64,000 nucleotides of DNA, from positions 558,001 to 622,000 of the forward strand of contig NZ_JANHLC010000003.1 in NCBI RefSeq assembly GCF_028682395.1. The letters run 5' to 3'. Source of the DNA: Pseudomonas putida (lineage in GTDB: Bacteria > Pseudomonadota > Gammaproteobacteria > Pseudomonadales > Pseudomonadaceae). The notes below the pieces were generated by a model. It did not search any database, was not told where the DNA came from, and worked only from the letters and a program-made list of their open reading frames with translations. The stretch's first letter is position 1. Each line of letters starts with the position of its first letter. A program made the translations under genes and the position numbers. Shown piece by piece: positions 29,872 to 40,243 of this stretch.

Positions 29872-30669
29872 TTAAGTTGCCTGAGCAGCGGCAGTGCGTG
29901 AATTTTTCCGTTGCCGGCGAACCATCTCGCCTGCCAGGGCCAGGTAAGCCAGGGCACCGCGCGACTGTTTGTCGTAGGCCAGGGCCGGCATGCCATAACT
30001 CGGGGCTTCCGCCAGGCGAATATTGCGCGGAATGACCGTATCGTACAGTTGCTCGCCGAAGTGTTCCTTGAGCTGTGCGGAAACATCGTTCATCAGGCTC
30101 AAGCGCGGGTCGTACATGGTTCGCAGCAGGCCTTCGACCTTGAGTTCAGGGTTCAGCAACTCGGCGATACGCTTGATGTTATCCACAAGGTCGCTCAACC
30201 CTTCCAGGGCGAAGTACTCGCACTGCATGGGGATAATCACGCCATCGGCGGCAACCAGAGCATTAAGCGTCAGCATCGACAGCGACGGTGGGCAGTCGAT
30301 CAATATGTAGTCGTAATTTTCCCGAATCGGCGCCAGAGCGCTGCGCAGACGGCTTTCCTTCATCTGCATTTCCAGCAGAACGACTTCGGCCGCGGTCAGG
30401 TCGCGGTTGGCCGGCAGCAGTTGATAACCGCCGTGTTCGGAGAAATGCATGGCCTGGGCCAGATCGCATTCGCCGATCAGCAAGTCATAGACCGAGTTTT
30501 CCAGGCCGTGTTTATCCACACCGCTACCCATGGTGGCGTTGCCCTGTGGATCAAGATCGATCAGCAGCACGCGACGCTTGGTAGCGACCAGCGATGCTGC
30601 GAGGTTGATGCAGGTGGTGGTTTTGCCCACGCCACCTTTCTGGTTCGCAATCGCGAATACCTTAGCCAT
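29872..30669 (-). CDS. parA: Chromosome partitioning ATPase ParA (Soj type)
   Basis: The 265-residue Walker-type ATPase has the deviant P-loop KGGVGKTTT at residues 11-19 and the DLDPQGNATMG and IIDCPPSLSMLT motifs. With ParB it moves origin regions apart. The ATG at 30669 gives the conserved start AKVFAIANQKGG; a start at 30687 would add six residues not typical of the family. Confidence 0.97.
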   Translation of the reverse strand: MAKVFAIANQKGGVGKTTTCINLAASLVATKRRVLLIDLDPQGNATMGSGVDKHGLENSVYDLLIGECDLAQAMHFSEHGGYQLLPANRDLTAAEVVLLEMQMKESRLRSALAPIRENYDYILIDCPPSLSMLTLNALVAADGVIIPMQCEYFALEGLSDLVDNIKRIAELLNPELKVEGLLRTMYDPRLSLMNDVSAQLKEHFGEQLYDTVIPRNIRLAEAPSYGMPALAYDKQSRGALAYLALAGEMVRRQRKNSRTAAAQAT

Positions 30670-30687
30670 TCTTGCTTGTGTTCCCAA

Positions 30688-31323
30688 TCATGCCCTGCGG
30701 CGCAGTATCAGCAGATGGCGTTGGCCTTGGCAACCGGGTACGGCCAGGGCCTGTTCGCTATCGAGGTGGAAGTCTGCCGGCAATGCTACCAGCTCATCGG
30801 CGGGATGAACGCCCTTCATTGCCAGCCAACGGGTATCGCTGTCGCCCAGGTGGCGCGTCCAGTTGGTGAAGTTCTCCATGCTGCTGAACGCCCGGGAGAT
30901 GATCCCGGTGAACGGCTGCTCTGGCTGGAAGGCTTCGACACGGCTGTGGATAACTTGCAGGTTATCCAGTTTGAGTTCGAGTTTGACCTGCGTGAGGAAA
31001 CGCGTTTTCTTGCCGTTGCTGTCCAGGCAGGTCACTTGCGATTCGGGAAACAGGATCGCCAGCGGAATTCCCGGCATGCCACCACCGCTGCCAACATCCA
31101 GCCAACGGCCGTTTTCGATGAAGGACATCACGCTGAGACTGTCGAGCAAATGGCGCGAGACCATTTCATCGGGATCGCGCACCGCCGTGAGGTTGTAAGC
31201 CTTGTTCCATTTGATCAACAGCGCGAGATAGGCCAGTAACTGGCTGTGCTGCTCGGCGGTCAACTCGACGCCCATTTCCCGGGCGCCTGTGGATAACTCT
31301 TCGGCGTGTTGCGAGGTGACCAT
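30688..31323 (-). CDS. rsmG: 16S rRNA (guanine527-N7)-methyltransferase RsmG
   Basis: The 211-residue methyltransferase has the SAM-binding [16 protein letters not shown] and [13 protein letters not shown] motifs of the GidB/RsmG family. It methylates G527 of 16S rRNA. The ATG at 31323 is used; a TTG three codons earlier is possible but weak. It lies 5 bases after mnmG. Confidence 0.96.
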   Translation of the reverse strand: MVTSQHAEELSTGAREMGVELTAEQHSQLLAYLALLIKWNKAYNLTAVRDPDEMVSRHLLDSLSVMSFIENGRWLDVGSGGGMPGIPLAILFPESQVTCLDSNGKKTRFLTQVKLELKLDNLQVIHSRVEAFQPEQPFTGIISRAFSSMENFTNWTRHLGDSDTRWLAMKGVHPADELVALPADFHLDSEQALAVPGCQGQRHLLILRRRA

Positions 31324-31328
31324 AGAAC

Positions 31329-33221
31329 TCAAGCGCTTTGCTCCAACTGACGGCCCGCGCCGCGTTTTTTCAGGTGAATCATCAACAGGGAAATCGCTGC
31401 CGGTGTGACACCCGGGATCCGCGAAGCCTGGCCCAGTGTTTCCGGACGGGTTGCGCCAAGCTTGCTCTGGATCTCTTTCGACAGGCCGGAAATGGTCGTG
31501 TAATCGATATCCACAGGCAGGCGGGTATTTTCACTGGCGCGCAAACGGGCGATCTCATCCTGCTGGCGGTCAATGTAACCGGCGTACTTGGTCTTGATCT
31601 CGACCTGTTCGGCGACTTGTGGATCACTCGCGCCTTCACCGGTCACGGCAACCAAACCAGCGTAGTCGATTTCCGGACGGCTCAGCAGGTTCAGCAGGTT
31701 GTATTCGTGGGTCAGCGGCGTACCGAACTTTTCGGCAATGGCATCGCCTTGTTCGGTGCCGGGGCGTACCCAGGTGCTTTTCAGGCGCTGTTCTTCGCGG
31801 GCGATGCTTTCACGTTTTTCGCTGAAAGCGGCCCAGCGCGCGTCATCCACCAGACCCAACTCACGACCTTTCTCGGTCAGGCGCAGGTCGGCGTTGTCTT
31901 CGCGCAGAATCAGACGGTATTCCGCCCGGGAGGTGAACATCCGGTACGGTTCCTGGGTACCCAGGGTAATCAGGTCGTCAACCAGTACGCCGATGTAGGC
32001 TTCATCGCGACGCGGGCACCAGCTTTCCTTGCCCTGGGCGCGTAATGCGGCGTTGGTTCCGGCGAGTAAACCCTGGGCGCCGGCTTCTTCGTAACCGGTA
32101 GTGCCATTGATCTGGCCAGCGAAGAACAAGCCGCCAATCACCTTGGTTTCCAGGCTGTATTTCAGGTCGCGCGGATCGAAGTAGTCGTACTCGATCGCAT
32201 AGCCGGGCCGCACGATATGGGCATTTTCCATACCGCGAATCGAACGCACGATCTGCAACTGCACGTCGAACGGCAACGAGGTGGAAATCCCGTTGGGATA
32301 GAGCTCGTGAGTCGTCAGACCTTCAGGCTCGATAAAGACCTGATGGCTTTCCTTGTCGGCAAAGCGATGGATCTTGTCTTCGATCGACGGGCAGTAACGC
32401 GGGCCAATGCCTTCGATGACCCCGGAGTACATCGGCGAACGATCGAGGTTCGAGGCGATGATTTCGTGGGTACGGGCATTGGTGTGGGTAATCCAGCAAC
32501 TGACCTGCTGGGGGTGCTGCTCTTGGGAGCCCATAAACGACATCACCGGAATCGGCGTGTCGCCTGGTTGCTCGGTCATTACCGAGAAATCCACCGAGCG
32601 TCCGTCGATACGAGGCGGAGTACCGGTTTTCAGACGACCGACTCGCAGCGGCAGCTCACGCAGGCGATGAGCCAGTGCGATCGAAGGTGGATCGCCAGCG
32701 CGTCCGCCCGAGTAATTCTGCAAGCCAATGTGGATAAGTCCACCGAGGAAGGTACCTGTGGTCAACACCACGGAATCGGCGACAAAACGCAGACCCATTT
32801 GCGTGACAACACCCCGCACCTGGTCCTGCTCGACGATCAGGTCATCGCAGGCTTGCTGGAATATCCACAGGTTCGGTTGGTTCTCGAGGATCTCGCGAAC
32901 GGCGGCCTTGTAGAGAACACGGTCAGCCTGGGCACGTGTAGCACGTACGGCCGGGCCTTTGCGGCTGTTGAGCACGCGGAACTGGATACCACCTTTATCG
33001 GTAGCGATGGCCATGGCACCGCCAAGGGCATCGATCTCTTTGACCAGATGGCTCTTGCCGATCCCGCCAATAGCGGGGTTACAGCTCATTTGCCCGAGGG
33101 TTTCCACGTTATGTGTCAGCAGCAGGGTTTTAACGCCCATGCGAGCTGATGCAAGCGCAGCCTCGGTTCCGGCATGACCGCCGCCGATGACGATCACTTC
33201 AAAACGGGAAGGGAAATCCAC
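31329..33221 (-). CDS. mnmG: tRNA uridine-5-carboxymethylaminomethyl modification enzyme MnmG (GidA)
   Basis: The 630-residue FAD protein has the dinucleotide-binding [21 protein letters not shown] near its start and [16 protein letters not shown] further on. With MnmE it modifies the wobble uridine of certain tRNAs. The start is a GTG at 33221 (DFPSRFEV follows) behind GAGGTG, giving the exact family length; the longer frame from 33308 is not conserved in character. Confidence 0.97.
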   Translation of the reverse strand: MDFPSRFEVIVIGGGHAGTEAALASARMGVKTLLLTHNVETLGQMSCNPAIGGIGKSHLVKEIDALGGAMAIATDKGGIQFRVLNSRKGPAVRATRAQADRVLYKAAVREILENQPNLWIFQQACDDLIVEQDQVRGVVTQMGLRFVADSVVLTTGTFLGGLIHIGLQNYSGGRAGDPPSIALAHRLRELPLRVGRLKTGTPPRIDGRSVDFSVMTEQPGDTPIPVMSFMGSQEQHPQQVSCWITHTNARTHEIIASNLDRSPMYSGVIEGIGPRYCPSIEDKIHRFADKESHQVFIEPEGLTTHELYPNGISTSLPFDVQLQIVRSIRGMENAHIVRPGYAIEYDYFDPRDLKYSLETKVIGGLFFAGQINGTTGYEEAGAQGLLAGTNAALRAQGKESWCPRRDEAYIGVLVDDLITLGTQEPYRMFTSRAEYRLILREDNADLRLTEKGRELGLVDDARWAAFSEKRESIAREEQRLKSTWVRPGTEQGDAIAEKFGTPLTHEYNLLNLLSRPEIDYAGLVAVTGEGASDPQVAEQVEIKTKYAGYIDRQQDEIARLRASENTRLPVDIDYTTISGLSKEIQSKLGATRPETLGQASRIPGVTPAAISLLMIHLKKRGAGRQLEQSA

Positions 33222-34188
33222 CACGCACCTCGTGCCTGTTTTTGATGGGTAATTGGGATAGTCGGCAAGTATAGGGACTTCGCCCCCGCTAAAGAACCCT
33301 TTGGACAAAATTTAACCAGCTGTGGATTAATCACAGACAATAGAAATTAAAAGAGAGAGATTTATTAAAGCTTTGTTTTTATGTTTATTTCTAGTGCACG
33401 TCATTTCTGTGGATAGATCTCTGTAAGCCTTTATTTTCAATGTGTACAGAGAACCTAAAGGCTGTGGCTAGGTGGTGCTGAGCAATCTGGATAAGTGCGT
33501 TAAGCCTGTGGATTAAAGTGCATGTTATCCACAGAGGCATCCATCCTCAGTTTTCAGGTGGGGTTATCAACCTAGCTAAGGCGTGGTTATGCACAGGGCT
33601 TATTTCAGAATAATCGCCTTAATCCCTCAAATTTCAGCCACACCTAAGCGTCCCAGTCCGGGAAGAACTGGAATTTTCTAGAGGAGGTTCAGGAAAGATC
33701 TGCTGGAAGGCTGAATCAGGTCGGATGCAATCATGAGGAAAGCCCTCGCCATGCCTGTTCTTGGTCGACCCGTTGTACTCGACGGTGGACAAGCCCGGCC
33801 GCTCGATATCGGTTGGTGCACGTTTTATCGCGACATTCGGGAGCAGTGTTGTTGCTTAGCCTAGAGCGTTACTCACAGTGCGCGTTCAGCAATGGGCGCA
33901 TGGATTAGCCACTCAGCTGGTCCCGCAGAAATACCTGCCTGATCTTGGACAAGAGCACACTGAGCAGAACGGGTTTCGGCAACAGCTTGATCAGCGGGCC
34001 TTTGCCGATAGACGTGATGTAGATCCTGGGCTCGCGTTTATCCAGCATAGAGGCCTGACACATCGAAACGTTGCCCAGGCAAGGGCCATACCGTCAGCTC
34101 TGGGGATCCGGGTCAGCGAGGCATGCAAGCTGCGCAGCGGGAGCAGCTGCGCACAGGAGGGATGGCTTGTGGATAACCCCTGAGCGGG
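33222..34188. other. Long mnmG-mnmE gap with DnaA boxes and no supported gene
   Basis: The left part (33321-33595) is a DnaA-box cluster with an adjacent AT-rich stretch (33345-33395). The right part holds only short frames. One minus-strand frame at 33905-34063 ends with LLPKPVLLSVLLSKIRQVF, faintly like the last helix of a response-regulator receiver, and may be a relic. A perfect DnaA box lies at 34168-34176. Confidence 0.55.
33321..33595. promoter_or_regulatory. DnaA-box cluster downstream of mnmE, upstream of mnmG
   Basis: DnaA-box matches are TGTGGATTA at 33321-33329, TGTGGATAG at 33408-33416, TGTGGATTA at 33507-33515, TTATCCACA at 33525-33533 (perfect) and TTATGCACA at 33587-33595. 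An AT-rich run rich in TTTATT and AAATTA lies between the first two. This resembles an origin-type layout or a DnaA-titrating or mnmG-regulating site. Confidence 0.6.
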
Positions 34189-35559
34189 TTACTTGCCGAT
34201 GCAGAAACTGGAGAAGATTCGCCCCAGCAGGTCGTCGGAGCTGAATTCACCGGTAATTTCGCCGAGGGCTTGCTGGGCCAGGCGCAAATCTTCGGCCAAT
34301 AGCTCGCCGGCGCCTGCCAGGGTCAACTGGGCACGGCCGTGCTCCAGGGAGGCACTGGCCTGCTGCAAGGCTTCCAGATGCCGACGGCGAGCGCTGAAGC
34401 TGCTTTCGGACGTCTGTTCATACCCCATGCAGGCTTTGAGATGATCGCGCAGCAATTCAAGCCCTTCGCCTGCTGCCTTGGCACTCAGGCTGATCGTAAC
34501 GTGGCCGTCGGCGCTGACCTGCAGGGCCATTGCCTCACCCGTGAGATCGGCCTTGTTGCGAATCAGCGTGACCTTCGCCGGATCCGGTCGCTGATCCAAG
34601 AACTCCGGCCATAAGGCAAAGGGATCCAGCGCTTCCGGCGCCGTCGCGTCAACGACCAGCAGGACCCGATCAGCTTCGCCAATGGCTTTCAATGCGCGTT
34701 CAACGCCGATCTTTTCCACCTGATCATCGGTGTCGCGCAACCCGGCCGTATCGACCACATGCAGGGGCATGCCATCAATGTGGATATGTTCACGCAGGAC
34801 ATCGCGCGTGGTGCCGGCGATTTCGGTGACGATAGCCGCTTCCCGGCCGGCCAGGGCATTCAACAGGCTGGACTTGCCGGCATTCGGCCGACCCGCAATC
34901 ACCACGGTCATACCGTCGCGCAGTAAAGCGCCCTGCCCGGCTTCGCGCACCACTGTGGATAACTCAGCGCGAACCTTATCGAGCATGTTCAGCACATGGC
35001 CATCGGCCAGAAAGTCGATTTCCTCTTCCGGGAAGTCGATGGCCGCCTCGACATAGATCCGCAGGCCGATCAATTGCTCAGTCAAGTTATGCACACGCAG
35101 GGAAAAAGCGCCCTGTAGGGAACGCAGGGCATTGCGCGCCGCCTGTGCAGAACTCGCCTCGATCAGATCGGCAATGGCCTCGGCCTGGGCCAGGTCGAGT
35201 TTGTCATTGAGAAACGCCCGCTCGCTGAATTCACCCGGGCGCGCCAGACGGCAACCCAGTTGCAGGCAACGTTGCAGCAGCATATCGAGCACGATGGGGC
35301 CGCCATGGCCCTGCAATTCCAGAACGTCTTCGCCGGTAAAGGAGTTCGGTCCCGGAAAGTAGAGGGCGATGCCTTCATCGAGAACCTGCCCATGCTCACC
35401 GCCGAACGGGCCGTAATGCGCATAGCGCGGTTTGAGCTCGCGACCGGTAAAGGCCTGCGCCGCCATTTTCGCCAGCGGGCCGGAAATGCGCACAATGCCA
35501 ACACCACCACGGCCCTGGGCGGTGGCAACGGCGGCGATGGTTTCACGTGGGACGCTCAT
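34189..35559 (-). CDS. mnmE: tRNA modification GTPase MnmE (TrmE)
   Basis: The 456-residue protein has an N-terminal formyl-THF-binding domain, a helical domain and an inserted G domain with [24 protein letters not shown] and NKADL. It ends with the catalytic CIGK motif. It works with MnmG on the tRNA wobble uridine. It lies downstream of yidC on the same strand, after a terminator hairpin. Confidence 0.97.
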   Translation of the reverse strand: MSVPRETIAAVATAQGRGGVGIVRISGPLAKMAAQAFTGRELKPRYAHYGPFGGEHGQVLDEGIALYFPGPNSFTGEDVLELQGHGGPIVLDMLLQRCLQLGCRLARPGEFSERAFLNDKLDLAQAEAIADLIEASSAQAARNALRSLQGAFSLRVHNLTEQLIGLRIYVEAAIDFPEEEIDFLADGHVLNMLDKVRAELSTVVREAGQGALLRDGMTVVIAGRPNAGKSSLLNALAGREAAIVTEIAGTTRDVLREHIHIDGMPLHVVDTAGLRDTDDQVEKIGVERALKAIGEADRVLLVVDATAPEALDPFALWPEFLDQRPDPAKVTLIRNKADLTGEAMALQVSADGHVTISLSAKAAGEGLELLRDHLKACMGYEQTSESSFSARRRHLEALQQASASLEHGRAQLTLAGAGELLAEDLRLAQQALGEITGEFSSDDLLGRIFSSFCIGK

Positions 35560-35590
35560 CAGGCGGGCCTCAAACAGAGATGACAGATAG

Positions 35591-35617
35591 CAAAACGCCC
35601 CACTAGGGGGCGTTTTG
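35591..35617 (-). terminator. Terminator after yidC
   Basis: CAAAACGCCCC (35591-35601) pairs with GGGGCGTTTTG (35607-35617) around ACTAG. The A-rich left arm gives a U-rich tail for minus-strand transcripts. It lies between yidC and mnmE. Confidence 0.8.
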
Positions 35618-35638
35618 AGTGGTTATCCACAGCGTAAG

Positions 35639-37321
35639 TTATGCGTCGGCTTTTTTGCTAGCCGCTTCGATCTTACGTGTGATGTACCACTGTTGGGCGA
35701 TCGACAGGCAGTTGTTCACTACCCAGTACAGCACCAGACCAGCCGGGAACCACAGGAAGAAGAAGGTGAAGATAATAGGCATCATCTTCATCACCTTGGC
35801 CTGCATCGGATCCGGCGGAGTCGGGTTCAACTGCTGCTGGATAAACATGGTTGCGCCCATGATGATCGGCAGGATGAAGAACGGATCCTTGATCGACAGG
35901 TCGGTGATCCAGAACATCCAAGGCGCCTGGCGCATTTCCACGCTTTCAAGCAGAACCCAGTACAGCGACAGGAAGACCGGCATCTGCACCAGAATCGGCA
36001 AGCAGCCGCCCAGCGGATTGATCTTCTCTTTCTTGTACAGCTCCATCATGGCCTGCGACATTTTCTGCCGGTCATCGCCATGTTGCTCTTTCAGGGCAGC
36101 CAGTTTCGGTGCCACGGCACGCATGCGCGCCATCGATTTGTAGCTGGCGGCCGACAGTGGGAAGAAAATCCCCTTGATCAGCATGGTCAGGAAGATGATC
36201 GACCAACCCCAGTTACCGACGATGCTGTGGATATGTTGCAGCAACCAGAAGATCGGCTGGGCAATAAACCACAGGATGCCGTAGTCGACGGTCAGTTCCA
36301 GGCCTGGGGACAACTCTTTGAGCACCGCCTGGCTTTTCGGACCGGCGTAAAGCGTGGCGCTGGTTTCGGCGGTCGCACCAGGAGCAACGGTCATTGCCGG
36401 CGCAGTGAAGCCGATGATGTAGTTGCCTTTGCTGTCCTTGCGTGTCTGGACCAGGTTGTTCTCACCCTTGGGGGCGATCCAGGCCGTCACGAAGTAGTGC
36501 TGCAGCCAGGCAACCCAACCACCCTGGACGTTCTCTTTCAGAGAAGCCTTGTCCATGTCCTTCATCGAGACTTTCTTGTACGGCTCGGAACTTGTCCACA
36601 GGGCGGCGCCCAGGTAAGTCGCGGTACCGGTTGCAGTCGTCGAGGAAGGATCGGCGCTGGCGTCACGCTTGAGCTGGGCAAACATTGCACCGGACCAAGG
36701 TTGAGCGCTCTGGTTGTCGATCAAGTAGGTCACAACCACATCGTACAGACCGCGTTTAAGCGTGAAACGCTTGATGTAGTTGACGCCGCCTTCACTGAAC
36801 TTCAGGTCGACGACCAGTTGGTCCTGACCGTCAGCCAGTTGATAAGTCTTCTGTGCGGACGAGAAAACCGGACGACCGGCTGGATTGGCATCCGGACCGT
36901 TGGCGCCGATCAGGCCACTTTGGGCCAGATAGGTACGTTCGTTACCGTTGTCGAACAGCTGGAACGGAATTTCCGGATGGTCCTGGCGACGTGGATAAAG
37001 CGGCAACGTCAGTTGCGCAATATCACCACCCTGTGGATCGATGGCCAGGTCCAGTACGTCGGTTTTAATCCGGATCAGGTCTTTGCTGACAGCGACTGGC
37101 GCTTCAGCTGGAGCACTGGTATCGCTTGCCGAACGAGGAATATCGTCATTGGCGGCAGCTTGGTTACCGGCAGTCGTATCCGGCAAACCGGAAGCGTTAT
37201 TGCTGGCAGCAGCATTCTGAGTCGGCAGGGCAGCCTGGCCATAGTCCTGGTTCCATTGAAGGACCATGACATAGGACACGATTGCCAGGGCGACGATCAG
37301 GATCGTGCGTTTGATATCCAT
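35639..37321 (-). CDS. yidC: Membrane protein insertase YidC
   Basis: The 560-residue protein has an N-terminal membrane anchor (DIKRTILIVALAIVSYVMVLQWNQDYGQ), a large periplasmic beta domain (about residues 60-340) and the conserved five-helix insertase core with GWSIIFLTMLIKGIFFPLSAASYKSMARM and GGCLPILVQMPVFLSLYWVL. It inserts proteins, including F0 subunits, into the inner membrane. It begins 2 bases after yidD. Confidence 0.98.
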   Translation of the reverse strand: MDIKRTILIVALAIVSYVMVLQWNQDYGQAALPTQNAAASNNASGLPDTTAGNQAAANDDIPRSASDTSAPAEAPVAVSKDLIRIKTDVLDLAIDPQGGDIAQLTLPLYPRRQDHPEIPFQLFDNGNERTYLAQSGLIGANGPDANPAGRPVFSSAQKTYQLADGQDQLVVDLKFSEGGVNYIKRFTLKRGLYDVVVTYLIDNQSAQPWSGAMFAQLKRDASADPSSTTATGTATYLGAALWTSSEPYKKVSMKDMDKASLKENVQGGWVAWLQHYFVTAWIAPKGENNLVQTRKDSKGNYIIGFTAPAMTVAPGATAETSATLYAGPKSQAVLKELSPGLELTVDYGILWFIAQPIFWLLQHIHSIVGNWGWSIIFLTMLIKGIFFPLSAASYKSMARMRAVAPKLAALKEQHGDDRQKMSQAMMELYKKEKINPLGGCLPILVQMPVFLSLYWVLLESVEMRQAPWMFWITDLSIKDPFFILPIIMGATMFIQQQLNPTPPDPMQAKVMKMMPIIFTFFFLWFPAGLVLYWVVNNCLSIAQQWYITRKIEAASKKADA

Positions 37322-37323
37322 GA

Positions 37324-37569
37324 TTACTCGGCCATCGAAGAGGAACGGGAGGTAGGGACAGGTGGAACCGGGTCATAACCACCGGGATTCCACGGATGAC
37401 AGCGACCTAGACGACGAAAGGTCAGCCAGCCACCACGCAGTAGGCCATGGTTTTCAATGGCTTCGTATGCGTAGCAGGAACAACTGGGGTAGAAACGACA
37501 GTGACTGGCCATCAGGGGACTAATGGCGTAGCGGTAAAACTGGATCGGAACGAGTGCCAGTTTACGCAT
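37324..37569 (-). CDS. yidD: Membrane insertion efficiency factor YidD
   Basis: The 81-residue protein has the YidD core [28 protein letters not shown] and [15 protein letters not shown]. It helps YidC-dependent insertion. Its start overlaps the end of rnpA by 8 bases, showing tight coupling. Confidence 0.95.
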   Translation of the reverse strand: MRKLALVPIQFYRYAISPLMASHCRFYPSCSCYAYEAIENHGLLRGGWLTFRRLGRCHPWNPGGYDPVPPVPTSRSSSMAE

Positions 37570-37966
37570 CGGGACTGTCTACCCCTGCAGTTTCGGGTTT
37601 TGCCGCTGGTACTGGCTTGTTACGGGCCAGACGCTTCCAGAGCTTGTCGAAATGCTGAATTAATTCGGGGTTTTCTACGTCCCCCAAACCTTTGCGCGCG
37701 ACGATAACGATATCCCATCCAACCAGAATCTCCTGGTGGAGGCGAAACGATTCGCGCATCAGACGTTTGAGGCGGTTGCGCTGAACGGAGAGCTTGACGC
37801 TCTTCTTGCCGATCACGAGCCCCAAGCGGGGATGATCGAGCTCGTTATTGCGCGCAAGGAGCAGGAGATTTTTCCCCGGAACCTTGCCGGTGGGGGAGTC
37901 AAAGACTGCCTTGAAATGCCGGGGTGTCAGCAAACGCTTTTCCCGACTGTAGTCCTGACTCACCAC
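37562..37966 (-). CDS. rnpA: Ribonuclease P protein component
   Basis: The 134-residue basic protein has the RNR motif [22 protein letters not shown] and binds the RNase P RNA to mature tRNA 5' ends. A GTG start at 37966 (then [12 protein letters not shown]) matches Pseudomonas homologues in length; the longer frame reads back into rpmH. It starts 13 bases after rpmH. Confidence 0.95.
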   Translation of the reverse strand: MVSQDYSREKRLLTPRHFKAVFDSPTGKVPGKNLLLLARNNELDHPRLGLVIGKKSVKLSVQRNRLKRLMRESFRLHQEILVGWDIVIVARKGLGDVENPELIQHFDKLWKRLARNKPVPAAKPETAGVDSPDA

Positions 37967-37979
37967 CAGTGCCGGATTA

Positions 37980-38114
37980 TCAAACTGCCAGACGAGCGCG
38001 ACCTTTGGCGCGACGACGCGACAGGACGGCACGACCGTTCTTGGTGGCCATGCGAGCACGGAAGCCGTGAGTGCGGGCGCGTTTGATAGTGCTTGGTTGG
38101 AAAGTACGTTTCAT
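37980..38114 (-). CDS. rpmH: 50S ribosomal protein L34
   Basis: The 44-residue, very basic protein starts MKRTFQPS and includes [17 protein letters not shown] and [12 protein letters not shown], the universal L34 sequence. It heads the rpmH-rnpA-yidD-yidC cluster and is divergent from dnaA across the origin region. Confidence 0.98.
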   Translation of the reverse strand: MKRTFQPSTIKRARTHGFRARMATKNGRAVLSRRRAKGRARLAV

Positions 38115-38159
38115 GGCGTTGCTACCTGGTTCGTCACAACGGGCCGGAATGGCCCCCGT

Positions 38160-38687
38160 TTTAAGAGACCGGCGATTCTAGAGAAAGCAAGCCTCTAGGT
38201 CAATTTCCAACCAGCTTTTCCTTTCATCTAGGTATTGGAGGATTGGGCAGACTGCGCGAGGGTTCAGCCAGCTTAGACATAGATATAAAGAAGGGACTTA
38301 TTTTAAAGCTCTTCTGTAAAGCTTATAAAAGCTTATGCCGCCATTATCTGTGGATAACATTGAGTAGCCCTTTAAAACCGCACTGTACAGAGGATGACAA
38401 GTCTGTCGAGAAACGGTGCTCTGACTGTGCTGCGCTATCGGATAAGCTGTGGATGGAAAGGGTATTTATCCACAGGCGACTTACCCACAGAGTTCGACCC
38501 CCACTTTTACAACGAGCTTAGTGGTGGTTATCCACAGAGCTTATGCACATACCATTCGTCATAAATTTAAGCCTTAACGCGTTGATTCTTCATGGGCTAT
38601 TGGCAACCTTCGTGTGGATAAGTCGGCCCCTGGCCGCTACAATGGCCGCTGTTTTTGCCTCACCGGCTTTCAACTTAGGGGATATCC
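38160..38687. other. oriC: Chromosomal replication origin region (oriC) between rpmH and dnaA
   Basis: Seven DnaA-box matches are visible: TGTGGATAA 38349-38357, TGTGGATGG 38448-38456, TTATCCACA 38466-38474, TTACCCACA 38481-38489, TTATCCACA 38528-38536, TTATGCACA 38541-38549 and TGTGGATAA 38613-38621. An AT-rich stretch with repeated AAGCTTATAAAAGCTTAT lies at about 38315-38336 and is a likely unwinding element. Known Pseudomonas origins lie at this same place. Confidence 0.9.
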
Positions 38688-40205
38688 GTGTCAGTGGAAC
38701 TTTGGCAGCAGTGCGTGGAACTTCTGCGTGATGAGCTGCCTGCCCAACAATTCAACACCTGGATCCGTCCACTACAGGTCGAAGCCGAAGGCGACGAGTT
38801 GCGCGTGTATGCGCCCAACCGTTTCGTTCTCGACTGGGTCAATGAGAAGTACCTGGGCCGTCTGCTTGAACTGCTCAATGAGCATGGCAATGGCATGGCG
38901 CCGGCGCTGTCCTTATTAATAGGCAGCAAACGCAGCTCGGCCCCTCGTGCCGCCCCTAACGCACCTTTGGCCGCGGCCGCCTCGCAAGCCCAGGCAGCTG
39001 CCGCGGCGCCAGTCAGCGCGCCGGTGGCCACAGCGCCGGCCAAGCCCGCCGCACAAAAAGCCGTACAGCGCAACGAGGAAGAGCCTTCGCGTGACAGCTT
39101 TGACCCTATGGCCGGTGCCGCCTCGCAGCAGGCCCCCGTTCGGTCGGAGCAACGTACTGTCCAGGTCGAAGGTGCGCTCAAGCACACCAGTTACCTGAAC
39201 CGGACCTTCACGTTTGAAAACTTCGTCGAAGGCAAGTCCAACCAGCTGGCGCGCGCAGCCGCCTGGCAGGTCGCAGACAACCCCAAGCATGGTTACAACC
39301 CACTCTTCCTGTATGGCGGTGTTGGTCTGGGTAAGACCCACTTGATGCATGCTGTGGGTAACCACCTATTAAAGAAGAACCCGAATGCCAAGGTCGTCTA
39401 CCTGCATTCCGAGCGTTTCGTCGCCGATATGGTCAAGGCCCTGCAGCTGAATGCGATCAACGAGTTCAAGCGCTTCTACCGCTCGGTCGATGCATTGCTG
39501 ATCGATGACATTCAGTTCTTCGCCCGTAAAGAGCGATCCCAGGAAGAGTTTTTCCACACCTTCAACGCCCTGCTGGAGGGCGGTCAGCAAGTGATTCTGA
39601 CCAGCGACCGTTATCCCAAGGAAATCGAAGGCCTGGAAGAGCGGCTCAAGTCGCGCTTCGGCTGGGGCCTGACGGTTGCGGTCGAGCCGCCGGAGCTGGA
39701 GACCCGCGTGGCGATCCTGATGAAGAAGGCTGACCAGGCCAAGGTCGAGCTGCCTCACGATGCCGCCTTCTTCATTGCCCAGCGCATCCGTTCCAACGTC
39801 CGTGAGCTGGAAGGTGCGCTCAAGCGTGTGATTGCCCACTCACACTTTATGGGCCGCGAGATCACCATCGAGCTGATTCGCGAGTCGCTTAAAGACCTGC
39901 TGGCGCTGCAAGACAAACTGGTCAGTGTGGATAACATTCAGCGCACCGTCGCCGAGTACTACAAGATCAAGATTTCCGACCTGCTCTCCAAGCGCCGCTC
40001 GCGCTCGGTGGCACGTCCACGTCAGGTCGCCATGGCCTTGTCCAAGGAATTGACCAACCACAGCCTGCCGGAAATCGGCGATGTATTTGGCGGCCGCGAT
40101 CACACTACGGTCTTGCACGCATGCCGCAAGATCAATGAACTTAAGGAATCCGACGCGGATATTCGCGAGGACTACAAGAACCTGCTGCGTACACTGACTA
40201 CTTGA
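38688..40205 (+). CDS. dnaA: Chromosomal replication initiator protein DnaA
   Basis: The 505-residue protein has domain I ([15 protein letters not shown]), a long Ala/Pro-rich domain II linker (about residues 85-165), the AAA+ domain with [11 protein letters not shown] and LLIDDIQFF, and the domain IV DNA-binding signature [22 protein letters not shown]. It opens the origin directly upstream. The start is GTG at 38688, as is usual in the genus; starvation-sensitive low initiation can be inferred. Confidence 0.98.
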   Translation: MSVELWQQCVELLRDELPAQQFNTWIRPLQVEAEGDELRVYAPNRFVLDWVNEKYLGRLLELLNEHGNGMAPALSLLIGSKRSSAPRAAPNAPLAAAASQAQAAAAAPVSAPVATAPAKPAAQKAVQRNEEEPSRDSFDPMAGAASQQAPVRSEQRTVQVEGALKHTSYLNRTFTFENFVEGKSNQLARAAAWQVADNPKHGYNPLFLYGGVGLGKTHLMHAVGNHLLKKNPNAKVVYLHSERFVADMVKALQLNAINEFKRFYRSVDALLIDDIQFFARKERSQEEFFHTFNALLEGGQQVILTSDRYPKEIEGLEERLKSRFGWGLTVAVEPPELETRVAILMKKADQAKVELPHDAAFFIAQRIRSNVRELEGALKRVIAHSHFMGREITIELIRESLKDLLALQDKLVSVDNIQRTVAEYYKIKISDLLSKRRSRSVARPRQVAMALSKELTNHSLPEIGDVFGGRDHTTVLHACRKINELKESDADIREDYKNLLRTLTT

Positions 40206-40243
40206 TGAACTCCGCGCAGCTTATTAAGGCAAGGGACTAGACC

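Noticed and set aside
33878..34183. 101-codon plus-strand frame in the mnmG-mnmE gap
   Set aside because: No ribosome site or domain; the opposite strand shows a weak receiver-like remnant instead.
35615..37378. 587-codon frame opposite yidC
   Set aside because: Antisense to a well-supported insertase gene.
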